Below, in pieces: positions 39,744 to 53,300 of a DNA stretch of 64,000 nucleotides. The DNA is taken from positions 6,056,263-6,120,262 of the forward strand of contig CM039196.1 of the NCBI GenBank assembly GCA_008360975.2, in the 5' to 3' direction. The translations under genes were made by a program, and so were the position numbers. Below the pieces are notes generated by a model. That model saw only the letters and a program-made list of their open reading frames with translations, did not search any database and was not told the origin of the DNA. Each line of letters opens with the position of its first letter. The first letter of the stretch is position 1. This stretch comes from Lichenostomus cassidix. Lineage: Eukaryota; Chordata; Aves; Passeriformes; Meliphagidae.

Positions 39744-39771
39744 TTTTAAAATATTTAAAAATATTTTAAAA
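39744..39771. repeat. Perfect 13-bp AT inverted repeat
   Basis: TTTTAAAATATTT at 39,744-39,756 is the exact reverse complement of 39,759-39,771, with a 2-base spacer. It could extrude as a hairpin or behave as a DNA-unwinding element. It may equally be a chance result in a low-complexity AT stretch. Confidence 0.9.
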
Positions 39772-41936
39772 TTTTTTTGTGCTTTTTTTTGTGCTTTTAT
39801 GCTCATGACGGGGAAGAAAGTGGAAAAGTGAGTCCATGGCCTAGGGACAGTACTGAACGAAGAAATTATTTTATTTAGTTTTTTAATCCTAAAAGGAGCT
39901 TTTGTGCCATATGTGGTATTTCATTGTGGTGTTCCAGGTTGGTCTGTTTCTTGATGTTACAATGATCTGTGATTATGTTTAATAGACTAAGCTTTGGGTT
40001 TCCCCTTGGAAATGGCATTTCTCAGTGTTTAGGCAGAACTTAAGGTAGAATCATTTGGAAGACGTGAGGTGGTTTTCGGTTTGTTTTTCTTTGTATCTCA
40101 CCATGTTGTGAATTCCCCTTCCCCACTGAAGTGAATTCTCACCATTGGTGTTCCTGTAAATAAAGCGTGCTTCATAGAATAAATTCCTTTGTGTTGACCT
40201 GGGAGTATGAGCAGATAAGGTTAATACTGAGGGGTGGCTTTGAGGTCTCCTTTAGCTCTCTGGTGTGAATTTTAAGCATTTTGGATTTGTACTCATGTGG
40301 CAATGTTTTCTTTGGCAGTTGTCACCTGAAAATCATGTGTTTTGTTTCAGTGATACTTGTGACTTGACTTGTGTATCTCCTATCCTACCATCTTCCAAAT
40401 AAAGACAGAGTTGATGATATATATATTTTTTAAATTAAGTAAAAAAGGGGGAAAAAAAGCCCACAGACAAACAAGCAGCAGTCTCTTTCCATGTATAAGA
40501 AGTCAAAACTTCTCATTGCTCTTCCTTCCCTGGATCTTCCTGTATAAATCCAGCTCAGATTTCATGCTGATGTGTGTGTTTGTGGTGGTATTTTGTTTTG
40601 GGTTTTTTAACACCCAGCCACTCACCACGGCTTCGGACTTAACCTGGAAATGCAGTTTGCTCTGACCTCTTGGCTTGAGGTGGCCAGTGAGATGGGCAGC
40701 TCGTGGAAAACCGTCAGGTGCTGGAGATGGTTGTTGTGCCAGGGGTCAGGAAGGCTGGGGAGCTGAGGAAAGGGGGATTTCTCCCCGCCTTCCGAAATGA
40801 ATGGGATGGATGTGAGCATGTGTGTATATTCATTACGTTCAGATGAAGCTGCTAATTATTCTTGAAGGTGATTGGTGAATCAGAGCGAGAGAATCTAAAT
40901 GAGTGAGTCGGTAGTTGAGGGCTCTCTCTGATCATAGCTGTTCCTTTCAAGTATGAAAAACAGCGCTAAAAGGGAACTTCATCAGAATGTTAATGAATGC
41001 GATCTTTGAGAGCAATTGTTCTCCCAAAGTAGTTGAAAAGACAAGGGGTTGTGTTTTCTTTTTGGCTGTTGTTTATCATTTTTACAGATTCCAGCAAAGC
41101 TTTGGAGCTCTGAATGGAAATTTTAACTTTCTTGAGGTGGGGGGGGTGTGTGTGTACAGGGATTTTTTGAGGAATGTTTAACCTATTTATGGAATCTTGT
41201 GCAGAATCTGTGCTCAGATGTGTGTGGGGAGATGTGTAGAAGCTGAAAAGGGGCAGACCTTGACTTGCTGCACGTGGTGTTGAAGTGGAGATGCTGCCCT
41301 TACAAGCTGAGTTGGGGCCCAGCTGTGCCCCAAGGAGATTAATGCTTTGCCCACTTTTACTGCTGTTTGTATCCAGAGGTCTGGCAGTGCTGACTGGCAC
41401 TGCTCCTCTGCTCTTTGTGCCTGAGTGCAGCAGAGTTTAGAAAGCCTGTTGGTGAAAGGAGGCTTCTGGACAAAATCCATGAGTTCTCCAGCTGTCATCT
41501 TGATAAGGCTGTTCCCACATGTGTGTTGTACACTGTCCTGTTACTGTTGCTCTGATCTCTCATTGATAAGAAAACCAATGTATTTAACTGCAGCTTCCTG
41601 TTCTAAAGGTTTTGTGCTAGTTCCACTGACCTAGCAATGTAACTTCTGATTTGTCACCATCTCTCTCTATGCCTGCTTTGCAGCTTAGTTTTTTCCATGG
41701 GTAGGTTTATGTTTTAAAACAAGTTTCTAGATATTTAAGTGTTTTTTCCTTCTACTTAATCGTCAAGTGATGGTATATCAAGCTAGCATTTCTGATGGCC
41801 AGTTATTCCTCTTAAAAAGTGCTTTTAACCCCAGGAAAGCTAATGATTTTCTGGATGATGCTCTAAAGGCTCTAAATGCCTTTTGGTTTTCCTCAAGGCT
41901 TGCTAGTCTCCATTGATTTGTTCTCCTAGCTGTTGA

Positions 41937-41963
41937 TTTTTTTTTTTTTTTTTTTTTTTTTTT
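41937..41963. repeat. T27 homopolymer
   Basis: Twenty-seven consecutive T on the + strand, the longest homopolymer in the window. It could be the complement of a poly(A) tail from a minus-strand retroposon, but the sequence to its right (the expected body) shows no recognisable family and no target-site duplication was seen. Confidence 0.95.
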
Positions 41964-44900
41964 GCATTTGGTCTGAAGCAGGCACTTAAGGTATCTTTGT
42001 TGTTGTTGAGGAGTCAAAGGTGGTTAATGCAGAGCTAAAGCAGAGGGGGAGAGCTCTGGAAATGCTGAAATATCTGCTCAGTTGGGCCAGGAACTGAGGG
42101 GAGCAACGTTCCCTGCAAACCATGGTGGAGTGGGGGGTTTGGTAGGGAAGGATCCAGCTCTTCTTCTGGATAAGGAATTCTCTGCCTCATCAGTGACCCT
42201 CATTACCCTCATCCCTACCTGAGGTTTTGTTTTTAACTCAAATTGCACTTGATTCTGTCTGTCTGGATGTTTTGAAAGATCTCTTAATATCCTACCAGTT
42301 TTTCCAAAGTCGTTTCCCATGGTGTGACTGCTCAGTCTTTGTTGGGCAGTCTGAAACCTGGGGCAACACATGAGGTGAAGTTTGCTGAAATGTCAAGTAG
42401 ACCAGCCATCACAGAGAAATTCAAAAGATACATTCAGTATTAAAAGTAATTATAATCCAAAATATTTTTAAATATAAGGTACTCTGTATTGCACAGGTAG
42501 TTCGGTTTGGTTTTTTTTAATAAAAGGGATATAATAAAATTAGTGTTCCACTTCACCCAAATAATAAATTATATTGGATCCAAGTTAGTGTTTACTTGCA
42601 GTAGTGCATTTTTCTTCTTGTCTAGTAAGAACTGAAAACTTGCCTGTCCTCTCAGTATGCTAAGAAGATGCACTTTTTATCATTTATCTCAGTTATTTCA
42701 CAGAATGAGACTATCACAATGTTAGTTTCTGGGAAAGCAGCAGTGAAGAAGGGAGCTGGGTAGGGTGAGATCAGCCTGGTGTTTCACGCTGTTTCTTTGG
42801 TAGATCCCTGCTTGCTCTGCAGAACGGCTGATGGTCATGCAGCTGCACTTCTGTAAAACTCCATTTAGGAGCAGAGATGCAGTACTGTGGCTGAAGGCAC
42901 ATTGATAGAAGGGTTTTGGGGTGGTTTGGTTTTTCCCCTTTTGGTATCCTCCTGCTCTCTTGCTTTCTTTGGGTGAGGTGTGAAATTCTCCAGGCACAGC
43001 CACAGCAGGCTGTTCCCCCCTGTCAGCCTTAACTAGGTCTGGTGGGCTCTGCATGCACCCAGATCCCAAACCTGTGTGCACTTTGGCTGGGGGGAATGTT
43101 GCCAAAATGTGCTTTTGCTTCAGCTTTTCCAATGTCTGGGCTTTGTCCTGGTGATGCAGCTTGGGGGAATATTGTGTCTTTTGTCTGTGGTGCTGCAGCA
43201 AGTACTCGAGAGAGAACAGTATCAGCAGAACTGAAATGCTGTTTCCTGCTTGATGCAGTTTGTTGGGTTTTTTCCTAAATAAAGATTTGAAATACAGTGC
43301 ATAGGGTGTGCGTCTTGGTATCAGTTGTAGGTGAACATCCAGCTCTAAGTGAGAACAATTTCCAATTCACTGCACTTTAATGCCTCCAGTTTATCATGGT
43401 AAATGTATAAAAGAGTTTTATGTAGGTGAAGTGGCTCTTGCTGTTTAAATATCTCCTGGCTCCACTGTGTTCAGCACAACAGGGGCTGTGACTGTTCCAG
43501 CCACGCTCTGCAGACAGAAAAGTGTTGGAGCATAGTGTTACCAGCCCCGGTCCATCTCCTTGAGAAATAGTCTCTTTTTCAAAACTAATGAACTACTAAG
43601 AATCCTGCTCTGATGCTGAAAGGAGAATCTGTCTTGATGTTCTTAATCCAAAACCATTTAAAATGGAGGCGAGGGTTAAACAGCTCCCGAGCCGCCCAGG
43701 CAAACCCGACCTGTGCGTAGTTGTCGGTCCAGTTCCTCTGGTGCAAGAGTTGTGAAAGCTGGGCAGGTACAAACTGCACTGGGGCTCCCAGCTGCACCCA
43801 GCTAGGCCAGCAGATGTGTCGAGCCCCAGGGACAGGCAAAGAAGTGAGTGGCACCCTTGGCAGCTTAATTATTTTGTACCGAGTGACTGGATGTGAAGGG
43901 CAGAAATACCTGGCGAACAGGAGCAGGGGGACAGCTGTGTGCACAGCGCTTGGATGATCCAGGATGAATGGAGAGTGTTTCCTTTGTAGCTCTGTCTTGC
44001 TTCGAGCCAAAAAGGGACTGAACTTGAACAAAAGTTGCATCTGCAAGGTCAGTGGTTGGCATGGATAAGGGGATTGAACGGATCAAAATTATGTCCCTGC
44101 GCCACTGGCTGCAAAACATGGGCTTATGGCACCATTCCTGTCTCTCCCTTTGTGCTCAGAGCAAAGCTTTTTTAATCTGGTGCTGGCTATCTATAGTGCC
44201 ACACAAACATGGCAATTTGAAGTTAAATGTTCTATTTTGAGGACTGCCGTGCATGGTCGGCAGGGCAAGGGAGCTGTGCTTGGGCTCCTCTCCTCTGCCC
44301 ACAGCCTGCCTGGCTCTCTCTTCTGCACAGGTTGTCATAGAGAGGAATTCAGAAAATCTATATGCATGATGCAGTTGTGCCTGTAGTCTGCATGTGAAGC
44401 TTATGGTGTTTGTGGTTTGATATCACTGTGTTGCCTTGCTCTCCAACAGATGTTCTTTCTAGGTTTGTAAAAATAAGACAGTAATTGTTTGGTGCTTTGC
44501 TTTTTTCCCCCCCAATTTTAAATATAGATTGATTCACTCTGATGCTAGGGTGTCCCTGACTGAGCCTGTACTTAGTGATGAGATGCTGGAGTTAAGAGGA
44601 AGTGTGCAGCCCAAGTTGGGAAACAAGTGGTAATTCAGAGCTCGTGGCTGCTGGAGGACACCAAGCTCATTCCTTTAACCCCTCCTGTTGGTTAGTGAAT
44701 CTGCAGCTTCTTTCCTGGGAGCTCTTATTTGCAGAGAGGAGCAAAAACCCCAAAGAGTTTGCAGGGAAGCAATGTCTCAAACCTTGCCATGACATCAAGT
44801 GCATCAGGTAATAAAAGGCATTATTGCTGCTGATGTTTTGGTGGCTCATAAATGTCTCTTGCACTGCTGTCAAAGAGGATGTGCAGCCTCTTAACTCCAT

Positions 44901-45427
44901 TTAGCCTGAGCACATACCTGCACTCAGGGGGAGTGAGACTCAGGACAGTGTGCAGCTAAGAGATGTTTATGGAATCAGTCAAACTTGATATAAAATAATT
45001 ATGATGTTTTGACATCTTGCTAATAACTTGCAGCCATTGGAAGAAATGGAGTTACAGCATGCTCGGTCCTTGATGGAACCTTGGCATTTCTTTCAGATTG
45101 TAAAATTAAAGAAAAAATGTGAAAGCCATTAAAATAGTTGGACGTGGTGCCTGGGAAAAATTATTGGCTGCTTAATTGAAAAAGTGCTTCATTCCGATTG
45201 AAGTTCATTCCAGTTCAGTTCTGCCCATTTCCCTGCATCTGTAATGGAGAAGGAAAAGGGCTGATTCCCCCAAAATCTGTCTGTGAGTGTTTTGGGTGTC
45301 ACTTGGTTCTTCATCTTATCTGTGAGTGAAGTGGAAGGAAATCCTAGCGAGCATTAGACATGAGAGAAAAGTCTTGTCACCTGTAATGACTAAAATCCCC
45401 TGAAGTGTTGCCAGCGTGTACTTTAGG

Positions 45428-45447
45428 AATCATATAATTATATGATT
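45428..45447. repeat. Perfect 20-bp palindrome
   Basis: AATCATATAA at 45,428-45,437 is followed directly by its reverse complement at 45,438-45,447. The sequence just after it (TTGAAAGAGACATAAAAGACC) loosely resembles the inner end of a CR1 terminus, so the palindrome may be an altered CR1 tail. Confidence 0.9.
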
Positions 45448-46447
45448 ATTGAAAGAGACATAAAAGACCTCATGGCAAAAACCTTAGAAAGGGGGAGGGA
45501 GGGAATCCATATGCAAATGAAGATATGCAGAATTTGCTGTCTCTCTTTTTTTTTTCCCTAGTTATTTTTCAGTCCAAAGCTCAGTAATTGCTTTTATGGG
45601 GATTACTTAATAAAACTGGGGCATGCAAAGGAGGGAGAAATTGTTTATGCCGAGTCACAGGGCTGGCTCGCAGTCTTACGGAGTTGGAGTAAAAATGGAT
45701 TTTTAAAAGTAAAACTGCAGAGTGGGTTTTCTGCTGAGAGAAAACAGCTATTTGTTGCAATGTTATCCTACAATAAAAGCGTTTTGTGGTCTGGCGGTTA
45801 GGCAGAGGGGTCCGGAAGTTGAGATAACGGGGTTTTCTTTCTGCCTCTGCCACAAGTTTCCTCTCGCTGAGCTCAGGGCAAGTCCTTTCATCAGCCTGTG
45901 TCACCTCAGCTGCCAGTTCCATTGCTGGGGTGGGAGGCTGGAATTGCCGCTCAGGGAAACTCCTGTCACCCTCTGACATGATGGAACAGTCTCTCCACCC
46001 TGACGTGTGTGCTGTGTTTGTGCAGCAGGTGATGGGAGAGCCTCTGATGCCAGAATCCCCCTGTGCAGAGTCCTGATGAAATGTTTCTCCTCTGCCCCAC
46101 ACCAGGTGTGTGTGGTGTGTAAATCCCTTTTGTGTGGCAGATCCTGAGCAGTGCCATGCTCTGCTGATGGTGCAAATGGAGCCTGAGGTTTTCCTGAGCT
46201 TTAGTTCTCCTCCCAGAGTTAAAATACAGGCCTTGACTTAGGGCTTCTTAAGTTCCCCTAAGCTTCATCAGCCCTTCCTGATGCTCTGGATTTATAATCT
46301 CGCTTCTCATAGAAGCACTCATTCATGCATTTGCTAGGAAACTCTTCTGATGCAGAACAGACATACCTCAAGAGAGCTTTTGTTGCAAGATTGGCAAAAA
46401 CCGCCTTCCGTTTTTTTCTCAGGTTTAACTAAAGCACTTGGTGCATT

Positions 46448-46622
46448 GAAAAAAAACAACCTAACAAAAACAAAAAATCAAAACCAAACAAACAAAAAAC
46501 CCAAAACCAAACAAGCCAAATCCAAACAACAAAAAACCCACAAACAAACAAAAAAAAAAAGGAAAAAAATCCAAAAATGCCCCACCACAAACAAAACAAA
46601 AAAAAAAAAAAAAGGAAAACAA
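46448..46622. repeat. (CAAA)n-type A-rich low-complexity tract
   Basis: About 175 bases are almost only A and C, built from CAAAA, CCAAA and AAACAAAC units, ending in two A-runs. It is the largest low-complexity block in the window. Frames through it encode Lys/Asn/Gln/Thr runs and are not genes. Fine structure is likely to be variable or assembly-sensitive. Confidence 0.95.
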
Positions 46623-47588
46623 CTCATGTCATACTGCTATTAGTGTTGAATTACCGAATATTTTGCAAGATATCTCCAGGAAAGAACGCCACCATTTACT
46701 CTGGTATTCTGGTTTGACGCTGAGTAGTACAAAGTTGTGACATGAGTTTGCTGGTGCGATTTTTAGCTGAAAATGACAATGGTTTTCCAACCAGATGGAT
46801 TTTATAACTTGCCTGCCATCAGCTCATCCATCAAACTCCGCAGAGATCTGTACATTCGCTGCACTGTGCACATGGCACTGTTGTTGATTACATCAGACAA
46901 ACTGATAACCCTGTTTGAGCTCTATTCCCACTCCCTGGGCAGACCCTGGGGTGGGTTTGACAGTGAGGGGAGTTTGTTGTCAGCCTGTCCCTGCTCGGTG
47001 GCAGCTTGGAGCTGTGTCCCCAGGTCCTGTCTGTGCTGTGGAGGTGGCTGCAGTGCAGGGTCCATGGAACTCGTGTCAGGAGTGGTGTTTCCCATGCTGT
47101 TTGTGTTGGGAAGAGGGTTGATGGAACACCAGGGAGAGCCTCTGGGCTGCACATGGGCTGGAACTTGATTTCATACAGCTCATGACTTTTCTTCCACATC
47201 GTTGGATGATGCTAAGTCACAAAGGGTTTGTGACTTGGAAATTAAAATTTTAGCTGCATCTAGGCAAAAGTGCTTGCAGGACTCAATCAGAAAAGGTTCC
47301 CATGCTCATTACTAAGTAATTTGTACAACTTTTAGGCTTTTTGCAAGGAAAGATGCTCTTTTTAGCAGCTGTTGGATAGAGGAGCCCCGTGTTAACATCA
47401 AACTCATTTGCCTTGGTTAGCAAATGACCTTGTGTTTTGGCAGGTGTAACACAGGCTGTTTCCAAACCAGAGGTTATGAACTGCTGTAGCTGGGCCTATG
47501 TAAACTAATGTAAGCTCCCAGGTGATACCTCAGACAAACAGCTATATGCAGTTTGTTTTCTTGGTAAGTTCCCAAGAATTACTGGGGG

Positions 47589-47608
47589 AAAAAAAAAAAA
47601 AAAAAAAA
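47589..47608. repeat. A20 homopolymer
   Basis: Twenty consecutive A after GGGGG. No upstream retroposon body is recognised. Confidence 0.95.
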
Positions 47609-50374
47609 GACACAGTTAACACAAGCTGTTTCCAGAGAGAGCATCTTTGGCTTCTTACCTTCAGCTGTGTTGTGTCCTGAGAAATGCATGAATGGGTTGT
47701 GGAGGCTCTGAGTGTGTTGCCTGGTTCTCCTGTGCCCAGGAGGAGCTCAGGGTTATGAGTTGCTGTTCTCTAAACGCTGCAGCTCTCATGGTGCAGCTTT
47801 GAGGCCACACTAGTGTGTTGTGAGATTATTAATCTTATTTGTCCTGGTTATTGCAATGTGCTGTGTGCTCAGGTGGAGCAGGCATGTGTGGGTTAGGCTG
47901 TCCCAACCTCCCTCTTGGGCAGGAGAGATCTCTGCTTTCCTGATCAGTGCTTCCTGCCCAAAATGTATCAGTGGATTTTCTTTACTGCTGCCAAAATAAA
48001 TGCTGCAGACAATCCAGGGCCAGGAATGTCATCATCATCAGGTTACCGAGTTTCTGCCTGAAGGTCAGCTAGCTGTGACTGCTACTAAATAGCTGTTTGC
48101 TGATATGTTGTCTGCAATCATACACCACGCCTGGTGGCATGTTTTCAGTGGAGTTTTGGCATAGAGCTGTGTGGCCCGATCAGGGATATGTTTAATGATA
48201 CTTGTAAGGCTGATAGAATCTGCAAAGATGTTAATTTGACCCAAAAAAGGACAGAGTATAAACTGTGAGTGCTTATCTGTGTTGAGTACAATGTGCTGGC
48301 TGTCCAAAATTGAATTAATTTGGTTTGCTGTGGCAGGAGATGGGGCTGCACCTGGGGTGGGCTTGAGCAGCGTGGTGAGATGCTGTAATGCAGAGATGTG
48401 TCAGCATCAGAGCTGGTAAATGGGCAGCTTCTGGTGGTGTTTCCTGCAAGCAAATAAAGCTTGTCTTCCCTTGGGGTGCTCCTTGGTTTGCTTTTTGTGT
48501 ACTTCTGATTGTCTGCAGGTGAATTTCCACTGTTCAGTGTGCTTACCTGGGCAGAAAGGAACAGCTTCTGAAGAGGGGGAATAGATTTTTGTCTCAAGCA
48601 ATAAGTGAATTCCTCTGGTTCTTTTACATCTTTCTCCTTTTGTGCATGTGTGCGTTAAAATTCCCATTCCCTGTTTATACATGTTTAGCAGATGAAGTCA
48701 CTGGTGTTTTTTTCCCAGTATTACCTTTACGATGTTCTGAACATAAGCAAAATGTGATTATTCACTGAGTCTCTGCTGAATACTGTAGGAATAATGAGTC
48801 TGTGCCTAAAGCATAAACCCAGACACATAAAGCATGCCAATAAGAATACAGACATGGGGGAAAAAAGTGAAATATAGCTTCTTTTACCAATCTTAGTGGA
48901 GCATTCTTGTATTTATTTTGAGTTAGGGGGAGATGAATCATGATGTAAGACTGGTATTTCTGCTGTGAGGGAGCAGAAAGTGTGGGAGTCCCACCACGGG
49001 AAGCTGTGTCCTCTGGGGAGAGTGACAGTTCCTGCAGTGCTCTTTAACTGGAATGCTTCTGGGAGCAGGGCTGGAAGTGAAAATACATGGGGGAGAAAAA
49101 ATCACCTGGCTTTGTGTCTTCTTGGTGATCAAGCCTTTTCAAAAAGAGTGAATTTTAGTACCTTGCAATGTATTCCTGATGCTGGTGAAAGGAAGAGAAA
49201 TAGGCTCTGGAGTTTTTCCCATCCCATTGCTCTGCCTTCCCAGGCAGCTGCCAAACCAGAAACTTTGGAATGTCTCCTTCTGTGGGCTGCATGTACCTTT
49301 CAGGAAGGTCAGAATTTGGGCTGCAGCTGAATTACAAAGTGAAACCTTTACTGTGATGTGCAGAAATTTTTTTTAGACTTTATAGTTCTTCTAATGATAC
49401 ACTGCCAGGCTTTAAAGTTGAATGAACTTTAAATATCACCTCTGTTTAGCAGCATTTGAACTTTGTTTTCTACTTCCTTCAGCTTGAAAAAAGGAGTAGT
49501 ATTGTGTCCTCTTTAGACTATGGCCACTGAAATGGCTTGTCTCTGTTGTTAAAAAAAGAATGAGAATTTGGGTGCCTAATTACCAAGTGCTACTCCTTTT
49601 AATTTTGAAAGTTCATCCTTTGCCCCTGCTCTTTTTACTGTAGATTTTCTAAACAGCATCTAAAAATGTGTGTCTAAAAGACCTAATTGGTGTTGATATT
49701 TCAATATCTGAGCTTATAATTCAGCTTTTTTAATAGGGCACCTGGGTATCAGCACTAAATGGGAAGGAAATTGAACCTATCCCCAAAGTGAGTGCATGTA
49801 ATTTTAACTGGGGGTGGGGGAAGAAACAACCCTAAAACATCAGAAATATTTGTTGAATTTTTTGTTTGGGCACTGCTTGTTTGGGCACACTTTTCTTTGT
49901 GTCCCAGAGAGGGAAGGGGGAAAATGGTGTTTAATTAATACTTCAGTAGTACCACGTTCATTTTGCTTTGTGGTTTTACAAAAATTTGCTGAAGCAGAGT
50001 CGTCCTGGCCGGGGTGGATATCTGGTTGGTTGATATTTTAAGTCTGATAGAGCATTGTTCACACCTTCTTGGAATGTAATACAGGAATAAACGGGAAACC
50101 CAATCTCCTTAGCACCCTGAGTCGCACAGACAGGCCGTGCTCTGAGACAGGGATTTATTTCATGCATGGTGGCCTAGACATGAAACAAATGTGTAGAAAA
50201 AGGAATTATGTAGAATTGAAAGTGACAATTATGCAAACATTCCAGTTGAGGAAGAAGTAAATTCTTCTCTTTTTCCATGTGCTCGGCTTCAGAGCTAACG
50301 AGCAGCCTCTTGGGGGTTTTGGTCTGTGTGTTTGTATCTGTCATATCTCTCTCATCTCACTTGCTTCTTGTTCC

Positions 50375-50397
50375 TTTTTTTTTCTTTTTTTTTTTTT
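50375..50397. repeat. T-rich tract, one C interruption
   Basis: A T9 run, a C and a T13 run lie in a C/T-rich neighbourhood, so this resembles a strong polypyrimidine tract on the sense strand of the intron. No exon is recognised after it. Confidence 0.9.
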
Positions 50398-53300
50398 CCT
50401 GGTCTGACCTTATTTTCCCTTTTGTTCCATGGAGTCATTCAATCTTTGTGCTGCCGGGTTTGTTTACCTTGCCAGAGGAAAATGTTAGCACCCTTCCATT
50501 TAGGAGCTCAGTGCTGCTGTCCTCAGTCCCTTGCAGCCCAGCGTCGTGGGGCACAGGAACACGGTGACTGATGGCATCCAAATCCCTTTATTCAATTGTT
50601 TCTTGCTTTTAAAGGGAGGAGAAGCTGGTGAGAGAAGAAACAAACAGTGGAAATAGCTCTGTATTAAGATGGACACCCTTTTGCAAAGCTAAACTACTTG
50701 ATCTTCCACGCTGCTGGCTAATTTCCACGCCTGCAGAAACAGGGAGAGGGCGAGCAGGGAGCTGGGGCTGTGACCACTTTAATCTGACATAAGTATGTGT
50801 TTTTGCTGAAGGGGATGGTCCTTTCCTGCCCTGGCTGCTTGTCCCGATTACCTCCCTTGTGCCGGCGCTAGCATTTGTGCTGCCAGGAAAACTAATTCCC
50901 TGGTTCCCTGATCTGGCTCACTGCACAGCCACGCAAATGCCCTTCTGGCACGGGGCAGGGATGCAGGGGAGGGGGGATGCAGAGCAGATGTGTATTGATT
51001 GAAGAAACCCTGCAAATATGGCCTGAGCCTGTGGAGCAGGATTAGAGCTACATGTTCTTTCTGTGTTTTAGGTCATCTTCTAAGTCGAGGGTGAAATGGG
51101 TGGTGTAAAATGATGATTGTGCTGGAGTGACTCTGGCCTGGGTTGAGCTTGTGGAGTTAGTTGTAGATGGGGTAGTGGGGAGTGGTTGAGGGTAGAAGGG
51201 ATTACTGGGAAAGATAAAACCTCACTTGCAATTTAATTGCTCTGAGGACATAGTTTCTACCTTGTTTTCACTGATTAGTTTCAATGTGACAGGGAGAAAG
51301 AAGAGACAAGCTTTTTTGTGCTTGGCTGGTTGGAGTGGATGAGGTATCTAACCCTCTTGATGGCAGAAAGTTAAAAGCAGTTCAGTCTGTAAATGGCATT
51401 TGTAGCTCTGTTCACACAGTAATTCCTCCTTTTTAGCCCTCTGTTCCTTTTTCTCCTCCTGTATTTCTTTCTGTACTGTATCCTGTGCATGTGTTGTATT
51501 ACAGAGAAGCCTGCATTGGATATTAAATCCAAAGAGTGGGGGAAGAAGGAGCTCTTCTAATCAGTGTCATTTTCCCAGCTGTAATCCCACAGAGGGATTG
51601 AGGAAAGTGTCAGGAGGATAAGATCAGTGTTTGAGCCCAGCTAAACGCTGGCTCTGCTGTGTGAAAATGGCTTTAATGGAGCTTGGTTGTGTGGGGAGAA
51701 AATTGCACGCAAATGGTGCAAATTTCTAAATAAAAAGCATTTAATTGTGCTAAAAGAGGGGGAGGGCCCCTCTTGTGTGCACATGGGAGACTTCAGTGAG
51801 CATAAGCAACCTCTGGGGCACGGCAGTCATTGACCCTGTCAAACCCTCAAATCCGAGGTCATGGGTGGTGAAGTGGGTTGCCACAGGGGATTAGCACATC
51901 TGGGCATAGGGGTTTTCCTTCTGCATGCCAAATCCCACCTCCAGCAGCACAGATGGACTCACCAGAGAATGCAAGGAGCCAGAGGATGGGGAGGTACCTG
52001 CCAGAAGTGCAGGGGAGGAACCTGTCAGCAGCCAGGGGCTTGCTTGGCCCCAGATGCAGGAGAAAGGACACTTGGTTACCCCGTGGACTCCCAGCTCTAG
52101 TGAGGAGAAGGTGGGATTGAAATTTAACTATAAAAACTCCCAAACTTCCCTTGGTAGTCTCATAATTAGATGGTTTTGAACACAGAACTTTTTGCCTGGA
52201 TTTTCCTTACAGTTTCATATATACAAATGTACTTTTCCATCTTACCTACAGCTGTTGATTAGTACAAGCAGGTACAGTTTTATGCAGGAGGGAGGCTGAT
52301 ATGCTTATTTACTAGGCTGGAAATATGCAGGGGATGATGTTTTGTTTTACATCTCAGAAGAAATGAGTGGTACATCAACTCCCATGTAGGACTTCACAAT
52401 TACTGTGTGAAGATATTAGGCCCAATTCACAGATGGTAATGTCTGAGGTACAGGGAAACAGATAATTACTAGCAACTGATCCGTTTGCTCTGTGCCTAAA
52501 GGAGAGAATATTTAAGGCTGGCTTTCCTGCTTGAATGAAGTGTTTATTAGAAAGCTTGATGCCGTGGCATCCTTCAAGTCTAAGCATTGGAGTGTCAGAT
52601 TTTTTTAAAGACCTGTTCTGCTTTGCTTCCTGTATTCTTTTACAATTCTGCCCTAGTTGAATTAATTTCATACCCCAGGAAGAAGGTATTAAAAGGAAAT
52701 TAACAGTAATTCCAGCAGGAATGTAGTTGGTGTCTTAGTAGGCAGAAGAAGCATTAAAGTTGAAGCTCTCTGGTCTTTGTGTTTGCCAGGAAGGGACATT
52801 GTTTGTCACTGATGGCCATCACCTCCTGGATGAGGAGAGAAATGACAAATTCTCTGCTACTGCCTTAGCTGTGAGGGCCTAGAATGAGGCTGTATTGGTT
52901 GTAGTTACTAGAAGGCTGGGTGGTGATGGGGTTAGATAGCTGTGCTAAATTTTTCTCAGCAGGAGAATGTGAGAGTTGTGCAGAGATAAAGTTACAGAAA
53001 GCACTGCCTGAACAACATCAGGAAAATGATGCTGAAGGTCAGTCTTTGGAGATTTTCTGTTCAGGAGATTCAGGCTCCCAAGTGGCATTGGTGTCACCAC
53101 AAAGATGCAGCCCACGCTGGGGTTTCAGCAGAAGCTGGTGGCTTCTCAGGCTTCTTCAGAGGTTACAGAGTTCCTGCGAAGCAGTGATTAAGACTCCTGG
53201 GCATGAATGGTTTCTTACAGTCACCTTTAGAAGTCGTGCCTTGCCTTCCTGCCAGGAGCTGTGGGGCACAGATGAAGGTCTGGACCTGTGTCACAGTGGT

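Noticed and set aside
45581..46102. A 173-codon minus-strand open frame in intron 1.
   Set aside because: No recognisable domain and no conserved family sequence. A frame of this length is expected by chance somewhere in 26 kb of intron.
51661..51720. A + strand Met-Ala-Leu triplet (near 51,667) as a possible start of the family's second exon (Lys-Asp-Met-Ala-Leu-Lys-Pro).
   Set aside because: Only Met-Ala-Leu matches. The residues before and after do not fit the family and no acceptor precedes it.
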